Shown: piece after piece, positions 1 through 7,071 of the stretch | How the letters are laid out: every line of letters begins with the position of its first letter | Position numbering within the stretch: position 1 is the stretch's first letter | Source of the DNA: Acidithiobacillus sp. | GTDB lineage: Bacteria > Pseudomonadota > Gammaproteobacteria > Acidithiobacillales > Acidithiobacillaceae | DNA length: 21,094 bases | NCBI GenBank assembly: GCA_027445725.1 | Contig: DAIAVG010000005.1 | Location: 1 to 21,094, forward strand | Reading direction: 5' to 3' | Position numbers and translations under genes: made by a program | The notes under the pieces: generated by a model | The model's input: the letters and a program-made list of their open reading frames with translations, nothing else | Databases searched by the model: none | Told to the model about the DNA's origin: nothing

Positions 1-1326
1 GAAGCGCTCCAGGAAGGACTGGAGGAGCATGATTATCGGGTGCAGCGCGCAGAGGAGGGTACGGCAGCCTTGGCCGCCCTGGGAGCGGCATCCTTCGATC
101 TGATTCTGAGTGACGTGCAGATGCGCCCCATGAATGGCTATGCCCTGCTCAAATCCCTGGAGAACCGTCCGGAAAACCCCCCGGTACTGATGATGACTGC
201 CTGGGGCAGCATTGCCGAGGCGGTACAGGCCTTGCAGAACGGGGCCGTGGATTATCTCGTCAAACCCTTTACCATGGATGTGTTGCTGGAAAGAATCCGC
301 CGCCATGTCCGCCAGGTGCGGCGGGCGGAGGAGGGATGCGTTGCTGAGTCTGTTGCGATGCGGACCACCTTGGGGATGGCACGGCGAGTAGCGGTAACCG
401 ATGCGACGGTCTTACTGACGGGCGAGAGCGGGGTCGGCAAGGAAGTACTTGCCCGCTATCTGCACCGGCAGAGCAAGCGTCAAGGGGGGCCTTTTATTGC
501 GGTGAATTGCGCGGCGATACCCGATACCCTGCTGGAGGCGACGCTGTTCGGTCATGAAAAAGGGGCGTTTACCGGCGCCAACCAGGCCAGTGCCGGGAAG
601 TTTGAACAGGCCCAAGGGGGTACGCTGCTCCTGGATGAGGTCACGGAAATGCCTCTGGCGCTGCAGGCCAAGCTGCTGCGGGTGCTGCAAGAGCGGGAGA
701 TGGAACGGGTGGGCGGCAAGCAGACCATTGCGCTGGATATCCGGGTGATCGCGACCAGTAATCGCGATCTCCAGGCGGCCGTGGCCGCCGGGCATTTTCG
801 TGCGGATCTGTACTACCGGCTACAGGTGTTTCCCATACGGATTCCTCCCTTACGGGAGCGGCAGGCAGATATCCTGCCCTTGGCAGCACATCTTCTGGCG
901 CAACACTGTCAGCAGATGGGTTTGCCGCTGAAAAGACTGGACGCTGCCGCCAGCCATACGCTCTGGGCCTATCCGTGGCCGGGCAATGTTCGTGAACTGG
1001 AGAATGCGTTGCAACGCGCGGCCATACTGGCCATAACGGAAGAAATCCAGGCGCCAGACCTGGGAGTCGCTGTCGCAGAAGGCGTTGCGGATCGCTCCCT
1101 TCCCGACCCGGAAATGCTACCCTGCGAAAAAGCGCCTGGGACCGTAATGGATGCATGTTTACCGCTGGACGATCTGCGCGCCCACCACGAACGGGAGGCC
1201 ATCGTCCTGGCACTTGCCCAAAGTCAGGGTTCGCGGACGCTGGCGGCCCAGTTCCTGGGGATCAGTCCGCGTACTCTGCGACACAAGTTGCAGCGCTTTC
1301 GTGAGGCTGGGTATGCGTTGGGTTAG
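1..1326 (+). CDS. fleR: Sigma-54-dependent flagellar response regulator (FleR/FlrC type), 5' truncated by window edge
   Basis: NtrC-family activator of flagellar middle genes, normally phosphorylated by a partner kinase (FleS/FlrB) and acting on RNA polymerase-sigma54. The reading frame is open from base 1, so the first few residues, including the acidic pair of the receiver, lie outside; the GTG at 40 is internal to the receiver and is not the start. Of the 441 residues visible, the receiver has the phospho-acceptor Asp in LSDVQM (about residue 38), a Thr in MMTAWGS and the Lys of VKPF. The AAA+ domain shows Walker A GESGVGKE (about 141-148), the sigma-54 contact motif GAFTGA (about 188-193) and Walker B LLLDE. 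The C-terminus is a Fis-type helix-turn-helix (SRTLAAQFLGISPRTLRHKL). It ends 56 bases before fliE, with a sigma-54 promoter in between. The FleR assignment rests on intact receiver and GAFTGA motifs and on location; another NtrC-type name is possible. Confidence 0.9.
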   Translation, partial: EALQEGLEEHDYRVQRAEEGTAALAALGAASFDLILSDVQMRPMNGYALLKSLENRPENPPVLMMTAWGSIAEAVQALQNGAVDYLVKPFTMDVLLERIRRHVRQVRRAEEGCVAESVAMRTTLGMARRVAVTDATVLLTGESGVGKEVLARYLHRQSKRQGGPFIAVNCAAIPDTLLEATLFGHEKGAFTGANQASAGKFEQAQGGTLLLDEVTEMPLALQAKLLRVLQEREMERVGGKQTIALDIRVIATSNRDLQAAVAAGHFRADLYYRLQVFPIRIPPLRERQADILPLAAHLLAQHCQQMGLPLKRLDAAASHTLWAYPWPGNVRELENALQRAAILAITEEIQAPDLGVAVAEGVADRSLPDPEMLPCEKAPGTVMDACLPLDDLRAHHEREAIVLALAQSQGSRTLAAQFLGISPRTLRHKLQRFREAGYALG

Positions 1327-1329
1327 GGG

Positions 1330-1345
1330 TGGCGCGGATTTTGCT
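1330..1345 (+). promoter_or_regulatory. Sigma-54 (-24/-12) promoter of the fliE operon
   Basis: The bases read TGGCGC-GGATT-TTGCT, against the consensus TGGCAC-N5-TTGCW. The invariant GG (1331-1332) and GC (1343-1344) are separated by exactly 10 bases. It sits directly after the activator's stop codon and about 37 bases before the fliE ATG, giving a predicted transcription start near 1356. A GAFTGA-type activator immediately upstream makes this the expected control point for the basal-body operon. Activator binding sites were not identified. Confidence 0.8.
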
Positions 1346-1381
1346 TTTTAAAACGCAACAACGGATAGAGCAGGTGCAGCC

Positions 1382-1705
1382 ATGAGCAGTGTAGATTCTC
1401 TGGATTCCCTTTTAACGCAATTGCGAGCCCTTGCCGATCAGGCGCAGGGGATGAAGGCACCAGCTCCGTCCACCGGCAGTGAAGGTGATTTTGCCAATAC
1501 CCTGAAAGGGGTGGTGAACTCTGTGAATGACCTGCAGGCCAAATCCAGCGCGTTGCAATCGCAATTTTCCAGCGGGGATCAGTCGGTGAGCCTCAGCCAG
1601 GTGATGGTGGCCTCGCAAAAAGCGGGTCTTTCTTTTCAGACGATGCTTCAGGTGCGCAATAAACTGGTATCTGCGTACCAGGACATCATGAATATTCAGG
1701 CCTGA
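1382..1705 (+). CDS. fliE: Flagellar hook-basal body protein FliE (MS ring-rod junction)
   Basis: FliE is a small export substrate that joins the MS ring to the proximal rod and is needed for export-gate function. The 107-residue product is family length and carries the typical C-terminal half: SLSQVMVASQKAGLSFQTML followed by QVRNKLVSAYQDIMNIQA, with the conserved RNK and AYQ-IM signature. The N-terminal half is variable and rich in Ser and Gln, as usual. The ATG at 1382 follows an AGCAGGTGC stretch that gives only a modest ribosome binding site. It is the first gene after the sigma-54 promoter and is followed 33 bases later by fliF, the usual pairing. Confidence 0.95.
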   Translation: MSSVDSLDSLLTQLRALADQAQGMKAPAPSTGSEGDFANTLKGVVNSVNDLQAKSSALQSQFSSGDQSVSLSQVMVASQKAGLSFQTMLQVRNKLVSAYQDIMNIQA

Positions 1706-1738
1706 TCGGTGCGATTGACGGCGACCAAGGACTGATGC

Positions 1739-3460
1739 ATGGCCACTGAAGCGGCAAGACCCACCACGCTCTCCGGCGGCGCTGCGGAAGCTCAGCGGCG
1801 CTGGCAGGAAATGACGCCCAATCGCCGTTTTACGGTATTGGCGGTCCTCGCCGCCGTGCTGGCCGTGCTGATCGTTGCCTTCGTTTGGAATGGTAAGCCG
1901 CCGTATAAAGTGCTCTATACCAATCTTTCCAACCGGGATGGCGGTCAGGTCATTGCCGAACTGCAAAAGCTCAATATTCCCTATCGGATCAGTGACGGTG
2001 GTGCGGTTATCTCGGTGCCGGGAAGTCATGTTTATGGGACCCGGATGAAGCTCGCGGCGGCGGGGCTGCCTAAAGGGGCCGGGGTTGGCTTTGAACTGCT
2101 TGACCATGAACCCATGGGTACCAGCGAGTTTGTCGAGCACATCAATTATCAACGGGCGCTGGAAGGTTCTCTGGAGCGGACGATAGCCTCCCTTTCAGCG
2201 GTAGAAAACGCCAAGGTTCATCTCGCTATTCCCAAGCCTTCGGTGTTTCTCAGTGAACAGGAGAACCCCACGGCATCGGTAATGCTGGAGGTCTATCCGG
2301 GGCGGGTGTTGAGCGCTGCGCAGGTGGCGGGAGTGGTGCATCTGGTGGCGGCCAGCGTGCCCGGTTTGCAGGATAAGAACGTCACCGTGGTTGATCAGCA
2401 CGGTGACTTGCTGAGTTCTCATGGCAATGCCGATAGCGGTCTGCAGCCGTCGCAACTGGCCTATCAGCGCGAGGTAGACCAGCAATACCAAAAACGCATT
2501 CAGGAAATTCTGACGCCCATAGTGGGTCACAATGGGGTGCGGGTTGCTGTTTCCGCTGACATTGATTTCGCCAAGAGTGAAAGCAGCTCGGTGCGTTACG
2601 GCAAGGGACAGATACTGAGCGAGCAGACGCACATCAGCAGCGGTACGGGGGGTGCCGGACCCTACGGTGTGCCGGGCGCGCTTTCCAATCAGCCGCCAGG
2701 GGTGGCCATCGCGCCTCTGGTGGCGCCGGTGGCTTCGGCGATGTCGCCAGCCGCGCTGATTGCGGTTGCGCCCACCCTCAAGATGCTGGCGCCCACAGAG
2801 AGTAGTAACGACAGCACCACTAATTACGATGTCGATAAGACCATCGTGCATACCGTGCAACCGGTGGGCAACGTCAAACGCCTGTCGGTCGCGGTGCTGG
2901 TGGATGACCGGGTTACTGAAAGCGGCCTGGGTGCCATCCACGCCAAACCCCTGACGGCCGCTCAACTGGCGCAGGTGCAGCAATTGGTGGAAGACGCCAT
3001 TGGCTACAATGCTCAGCGCGGTGACACGGTAAAAGTGGTCAACATGCCCTTTACTACACAGTCGGCGGCGACCGCCCTTCCGTGGTGGCAGCAATCCTGG
3101 TTCCTTACGCTGATGAACAGTGGCTTGCGTTACCTGGTGCTGTTGATTCTTGCCCTCCTGCTCTATGTCGGGGTAGTCAGGCCATTGCTGCGCCGCCGCA
3201 TGCGGCAAGAACCGGTAATGAACACCGAAGGCAGCGCCGGTGAGGCAGCCTCATCAGCAGAGGATAAAAGGCCAGCGACACCAGGGGTCGGCGTGCCGTC
3301 AGCAACCCTTGCCGGAGCGGGTCATGGACCGGTGGCGCTGCCTGAAAATCCGCTGGAAACCGATCTCTATGTGGCCCGCCAACTGGTCATGCAAGACCCG
3401 GCGCGCGCCGCTCAGGTAGTGAAGGAATGGTTAGCCAATGACCGTGAAGCGGGATCTTAA
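1739..3460 (+). CDS. fliF: Flagellar MS-ring protein FliF
   Basis: FliF forms the inner-membrane MS ring that houses the export gate and carries FliG. The 573-residue product has a first membrane helix at about 31-50, a periplasmic secretin-like/YscJ-type region with the recognisable YKVLYTNLSNRDGG and MGTSEFVEHINYQRALEG stretches, a long linker, a second membrane helix at about 455-477, and a cytoplasmic tail ending in the FliG-binding segment DLYVARQLVMQDPARAAQVV. The ATG at 1739 has AAGGA at 1727-1731. The linker around 2691-2826 is rich in Ala, Pro and Val and unusually hydrophobic. The last 23 bases overlap fliG, so the two are probably translationally coupled. Confidence 0.97.
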   Translation: MATEAARPTTLSGGAAEAQRRWQEMTPNRRFTVLAVLAAVLAVLIVAFVWNGKPPYKVLYTNLSNRDGGQVIAELQKLNIPYRISDGGAVISVPGSHVYGTRMKLAAAGLPKGAGVGFELLDHEPMGTSEFVEHINYQRALEGSLERTIASLSAVENAKVHLAIPKPSVFLSEQENPTASVMLEVYPGRVLSAAQVAGVVHLVAASVPGLQDKNVTVVDQHGDLLSSHGNADSGLQPSQLAYQREVDQQYQKRIQEILTPIVGHNGVRVAVSADIDFAKSESSSVRYGKGQILSEQTHISSGTGGAGPYGVPGALSNQPPGVAIAPLVAPVASAMSPAALIAVAPTLKMLAPTESSNDSTTNYDVDKTIVHTVQPVGNVKRLSVAVLVDDRVTESGLGAIHAKPLTAAQLAQVQQLVEDAIGYNAQRGDTVKVVNMPFTTQSAATALPWWQQSWFLTLMNSGLRYLVLLILALLLYVGVVRPLLRRRMRQEPVMNTEGSAGEAASSAEDKRPATPGVGVPSATLAGAGHGPVALPENPLETDLYVARQLVMQDPARAAQVVKEWLANDREAGS

Positions 3461-4448
3461 TGGCATTGATCGCAGCGCCATTCTCCTTCTGAGTCTGGGG
3501 GAGGACGAGGCTGCGGAGGTGATGCGTCATTTGGGGCCGCGCGAGGTCCAGAAGTTGGGCGCCGCGATGGCGCGTATGTCCCATGTTTCCACCGACCAGG
3601 CACAGACGGTGTTGTCTGATTTTCGCTCACGTCTGGAACGTCAGACCTCCCTGGGTGTCGGGAGTGATCAGTATATTCGGGCGATGCTGAACAAGGCGTT
3701 GGGTGCGGATAAGGCGAGCACCCTCATTGATCGCATTCTCCATGGCGGTGACTCCAGTGGGTTGGAGAATCTCAAATGGATGGATGCCCGTTCCATCGCC
3801 GATTTGATCAAGCTGGAGCATCCGCAAGTGCTGGCCATGATCCTCGCCTACATGGAGCCTGAGCAGGCGGGTGAGGTGATTCATCATCTGCCGGAGCGTC
3901 TGGTCAGCGAGGCCATGATGCGGTTGGCCAGCCTGGAGACGGTGCAGCCCGCAGCGATCCGGGAGTTGAATGATATCCTGGAAGAGCAGTTATCGGGAGA
4001 GACGCAAAGCCTGCAGGTGGCCAGTCTCGGTGGCCCGAAAGCTGCGGCAGAAGTGCTCAATCGTCTGGAAACCAGCCTCTCCGGTAGTATTCTCGAGAAG
4101 ATGCGGGAAAATGATAGTGAACTGGCGGAAAAGGTGCAGGAGAAGATGTTTGTCTTTGATGACCTGATCAAGCTGGATGATCGCAGTCTGCAGGTGTTGT
4201 TGCGGGAGATTCCTTCCGAGGGATTTGTCACCGCCTTGAAGGGTGCCAGTCCTGGGCTGCGCGAAAAATTCTTCACGAATATGTCAAAACGCGCTGCGGA
4301 GATGATGCGCGATGATCTGGAGGCTAAGGGGCCGGTGCGGGTCAGTGAGGTGGAGGCTGCGCAGAAGGCCATCCTGCAGATTGCCACCCGTTTAGACGCT
4401 GCCGGGCAGATTAGCCTGGGCAGCGGTAGCAGTGAGGCCATGGTTTGA
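3438..4448 (+). CDS. fliG: Flagellar motor switch protein FliG
   Basis: FliG is the rotor protein that binds FliF and contacts the stator to receive torque. The 336 residues match family length. The N-terminal domain (NGIDRSAILLLSLGEDEAAE) binds FliF. The middle domain has the EHPQVLAMILAYMEPEQAG variant of the EHPQ motif. The C-terminal torque domain contains FVFDDLIKLDDRSLQVLLREI and the charged helix with DDR, followed by LKGASPGLREKFFTNMSKRA and GPVRVSEVEAAQKAIL. The start at 3438 lies inside the end of fliF, with GAAGGA at 3421-3426 as a somewhat distant ribosome site. It is followed 16 bases later by fliH. Confidence 0.97.
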   Translation: MTVKRDLNGIDRSAILLLSLGEDEAAEVMRHLGPREVQKLGAAMARMSHVSTDQAQTVLSDFRSRLERQTSLGVGSDQYIRAMLNKALGADKASTLIDRILHGGDSSGLENLKWMDARSIADLIKLEHPQVLAMILAYMEPEQAGEVIHHLPERLVSEAMMRLASLETVQPAAIRELNDILEEQLSGETQSLQVASLGGPKAAAEVLNRLETSLSGSILEKMRENDSELAEKVQEKMFVFDDLIKLDDRSLQVLLREIPSEGFVTALKGASPGLREKFFTNMSKRAAEMMRDDLEAKGPVRVSEVEAAQKAILQIATRLDAAGQISLGSGSSEAMV

Positions 4449-4464
4449 GGGCCGGAGAGCGCCT

Positions 4465-5193
4465 ATGAAATTGCCCCAGGAAGTGATTTCTCGCGACACG
4501 ATTGGCGATCTGCAACGCTGGCAGTTGCCAGATATGACTGTTGTCGCGGTGCGAGCCCCGCCGATGGAGGCGGCGGGGGAATCCATTTCCGCGCAATCCG
4601 TAGTCTTGCCGACGGCGGATGAATTACAAGCCATTTATGGGCAGGCCGAGCGGGAAGGGCGGGAACAGGGGCATCAGCAAGGATACGCGGCGGGTTATGC
4701 CGAAGGCATGGCCGCTGCGGCCCAGGATCAACAGGCTTTGCAGCAGATTTTACATGGTTTCAGCATGCCGCTACGGGCGCTGGATGTGAGCGTTGAACAG
4801 TCGCTGCTGGCGCTGGCCATGGAAATTGCCCGACAGGTGATCCGCCACGAGCTGATTCTGCGGCCGGAGTCGCTGTTGCCGCTGCTCCGGGAGGCACTGC
4901 GCGCGGTGCCGGTACGGAGTGCGCAGCCGAGCATTCGCCTGCATCCCGATGATCTCGCATTAGTGGAACGTTTGATGCCGGAGCTGACGGAGCAAGGTGT
5001 GGTGTTGCAGGCCGATGCTGAGCTGGAACGGGGCGGCGTATTGGTGGCTGCCAGCCTGGATGCAGAGGTGGCGCGCCCCGACCGCCGCTGGCAGGGGCGT
5101 GAATTCGATCATGCGGCTACGCAACTGGATCTTCGTCTGGAGACGCGCTGGCGGGAAACCCTGGATCAGCTTTTCGGTGAGATTTCTACATGA
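4465..5193 (+). CDS. fliH: Flagellar export stator protein FliH
   Basis: FliH is the cytoplasmic negative regulator and peripheral stator of the FliI ATPase. The chosen start, ATG 4465, gives 242 residues and is preceded by GGAGAG at 4454-4459 with a 5-base spacer. An in-frame GTG at 4432 would add 11 residues overlapping fliG and has no better site. Features include the Gly/Gln/Glu-rich stretch AEREGREQGHQQGYAAGYAE (about 64-83), typical of the FliH G-xxx-G helix, then the conserved C-terminal V-type ATPase subunit E-like region (LALAMEIARQVIRHEL, LREALRAVP, IRLHPDDLALV, GGVLVAASLDAEVARPDRRW). The TGA stop overlaps the fliI start as ATGA. Confidence 0.92.
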   Translation: MKLPQEVISRDTIGDLQRWQLPDMTVVAVRAPPMEAAGESISAQSVVLPTADELQAIYGQAEREGREQGHQQGYAAGYAEGMAAAAQDQQALQQILHGFSMPLRALDVSVEQSLLALAMEIARQVIRHELILRPESLLPLLREALRAVPVRSAQPSIRLHPDDLALVERLMPELTEQGVVLQADAELERGGVLVAASLDAEVARPDRRWQGREFDHAATQLDLRLETRWRETLDQLFGEIST

Positions 5194-6575
5194 CCGGGAT
5201 ATTTGCCGACCGCCAACGGCACTGGGGCGAGTATCTGCAGAGTATACAGTCGCGTATGCAGCGGCAGCCGCCCGCGTTGTTGCCCAGCGGGCGGCTGGTG
5301 CGCATGGTGGGTCTGGTTTTGGAGGCAGAAGGTTTTGATGCCAGTATCGGAACGCGCTGCCGGGTGGCCGCAGCGCATCAGCGCGGTATTGACGCCGAAG
5401 TGGTCGGTTTTCAGGCCGGACGTCTACAACTCATGGCGGCGGGAGATTTGCACGGAGTGGCGCCTGGGGCACGGGTGCAACCTTTGGCGGGAGAGGCTCA
5501 AGCGGGGGTAAGTCCGCAGATGTTGGGTCGGATTATTGATGGGCAAGGTCAGGTACTGGATGGTGGTGGGCCCATTCTTGCTCAGGAACGCGTCCCTTTG
5601 CTGGGAACGACCATCAATCCCATGCGGCGGGCGCCGGTGCGGGCGCCGCTCGACGTGGGGGTGCGCAGCATCAATGCGTTGTTTACCATTGGCCGCGGTG
5701 CGCGCATGGGCTTGTTTGCCGGCAGCGGCGTGGGTAAGAGCGTCCTCTTGGGGATGATGGCGCGCAATACGGATGCGGATGTCATTGTCGTCGGATTGAT
5801 TGGTGAGCGTGGCCGCGAGGTCAAGGAGTTCATTGAGGATATTCTCGGTGAGTCCGGTCTGCGCCGTGCCGTGGTGGTGGCGGCACCTGCCGATGTGCCA
5901 GCGCTGACCCGCATTCGTGGCGCGCACCTGGCAACCGCCATCGCCGAATATTATCGGAGTCAGGGTCAGCATGTGTTACTGCTGATGGATTCATTGACCC
6001 GTTATGCAATGGCGCAGCGCGAAATCGCCCTGGCCGTGGGCGAGCCGCCAGCCGTACGGGGTTATCCGCCTTCGGTATTTGCGCGCTTGCCCGCATTGGT
6101 GGAGCGCGCTGGCAATGGTCCCGAGGGGGGCGGCAGCATTACGGCTTTCTATACCGTGCTTATGGAAGGCGATGACCAGCAGGACCCCATTGCCGATAGC
6201 GCGCGGGCCGTGCTCGACGGACATCTGGTATTGTCCCGCAGCCTCGCTGAGCAAGGGCAGTATCCGGCTATCGATCTGGAAACCTCTATCAGCCGGGTGA
6301 TGCCGAATATTGTGCCGCCACTTCAGTTGAGTCGCTTGCATTTGCTCAAACGCCTCTATAGTCGCTATCGCGACCAGCAGGATCTCATCGCGGTCGGTGC
6401 ATATACGCCTGGCATGGAGCCGCTGCTTGACCAGGCGGTGCGCGCCTATCCCGGAATCCTCGCCTTTCTGCGTCAGGATCAGCGGGAATCCGTATCGCTG
6501 GCCACAAGCCAGGCGCAACTGGCAGAAATTATGACCCATTACCTGGACGATCACGCGGGAGTTACGCCTGCTTAA
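5190..6575 (+). CDS. fliI: Flagellum-specific export ATPase FliI
   Basis: FliI is a hexameric ATPase, related to F1-beta, that unfolds and releases export substrates from chaperones at the type III gate. The 461 residues match family length. Walker A AGSGVGKS is at about 177-184, the type III ATPase signature VIVVGLIGERGREVKEFIED follows, Walker B lies in VLLLMDSLTRYA, and GYPPSVFARLPALVERAG is conserved. GEPPAVRGYPPS and the catalytic Glu in GERGRE are present. The ATG at 5190 overlaps the fliH stop and has GGTGAGATT just upstream. FliJ follows after 5 bases, so fliH-fliI-fliJ form a coupled export-apparatus unit. A perfect 11-base inverted repeat lies early in the gene (5265-5297). Confidence 0.97.
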   Translation: MTGIFADRQRHWGEYLQSIQSRMQRQPPALLPSGRLVRMVGLVLEAEGFDASIGTRCRVAAAHQRGIDAEVVGFQAGRLQLMAAGDLHGVAPGARVQPLAGEAQAGVSPQMLGRIIDGQGQVLDGGGPILAQERVPLLGTTINPMRRAPVRAPLDVGVRSINALFTIGRGARMGLFAGSGVGKSVLLGMMARNTDADVIVVGLIGERGREVKEFIEDILGESGLRRAVVVAAPADVPALTRIRGAHLATAIAEYYRSQGQHVLLLMDSLTRYAMAQREIALAVGEPPAVRGYPPSVFARLPALVERAGNGPEGGGSITAFYTVLMEGDDQQDPIADSARAVLDGHLVLSRSLAEQGQYPAIDLETSISRVMPNIVPPLQLSRLHLLKRLYSRYRDQQDLIAVGAYTPGMEPLLDQAVRAYPGILAFLRQDQRESVSLATSQAQLAEIMTHYLDDHAGVTPA

Positions 6576-6580
6576 ATATT

Positions 6581-7039
6581 ATGAGCCGCCAAGATACCAT
6601 CCTCTACCTCCGTGAAGACGCCGATAACCGGCAAAAAGAGCTAGCCCAGACACTGGGTAGGCAGCGTGCGCTACTGCATGAAATACAGAATAAGCTACAG
6701 TTGCTGGAAAATTATCTGGCGCAGTATCGCGAGCAGGCGGTCGCCGCGGAGCAGGCTGGTATCCTCAGCGCGCAAGCGATGGAGATGCGCAGTTTCATCG
6801 CACAGCTTGAACAGGTGCTTAAGCTGCAACGAGAAAATCTCCAGCACCAACAGCAGCAGGTGCGTTGGCTGCAAGGCGAATGGGTGGCCGCCAGAGGGCG
6901 GGGAAAAGGCTTGGCCTCCCTCGCTCAGCGTCTGGAAAATGAGCAGCGCAACCTGGCGTTACGCAAAATGCAAAAAGAGCTGGATGAATGGGCCATGCGC
7001 TCCTCCGCGCTACGGATCGGGCGTGTTTTTTGCTTATGA
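6581..7039 (+). CDS. fliJ: Flagellar export protein FliJ
   Basis: FliJ is a coiled-coil stalk that inserts in the FliI ring and contacts FlhA, coupling ATP hydrolysis to proton-driven export. The 152-residue product is predicted almost wholly helical: Gln, Glu, Leu and Arg-rich heptad-like segments run from about residue 10 to 135 (for example NKLQLLENYLAQYREQ and LEQVLKLQRENLQHQQQQVR). No catalytic motif is expected. Sequence identity in this family is low, so the call rests on length, coiled-coil character and position between fliI and fliK. The ribosome site is poor, consistent with coupling to fliI, whose stop is 5 bases upstream. Confidence 0.88.
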   Translation: MSRQDTILYLREDADNRQKELAQTLGRQRALLHEIQNKLQLLENYLAQYREQAVAAEQAGILSAQAMEMRSFIAQLEQVLKLQRENLQHQQQQVRWLQGEWVAARGRGKGLASLAQRLENEQRNLALRKMQKELDEWAMRSSALRIGRVFCL

Positions 7040-7057
7040 TGGTGCAAATATCTTTCT

Positions 7058-7064
7058 GAGGAGG
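7058..7064 (+). promoter_or_regulatory. Strong Shine-Dalgarno of fliK
   Basis: GAGGAGG lies 7 bases before the fliK ATG, stronger than the sites of most genes in this operon, many of which appear to rely on stop/start coupling. It fixes the fliK start at 7072 and suggests fliK is translated independently of fliJ. Confidence 0.7.
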
Positions 7065-7071
7065 CGCCGGT

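Noticed and set aside
2195..3208. Long open frame (337 codons) antisense to fliF
   Set aside because: It is a mirror of a GC-rich coding gene; the translation is rich in His, Arg and Gln with no recognisable domain, and fliF is certain.
7000..7031. GC-rich bases followed by T6 at the 3' end of fliJ
   Set aside because: Only three or so consecutive pairs can be drawn before the T run, too weak for an intrinsic terminator.
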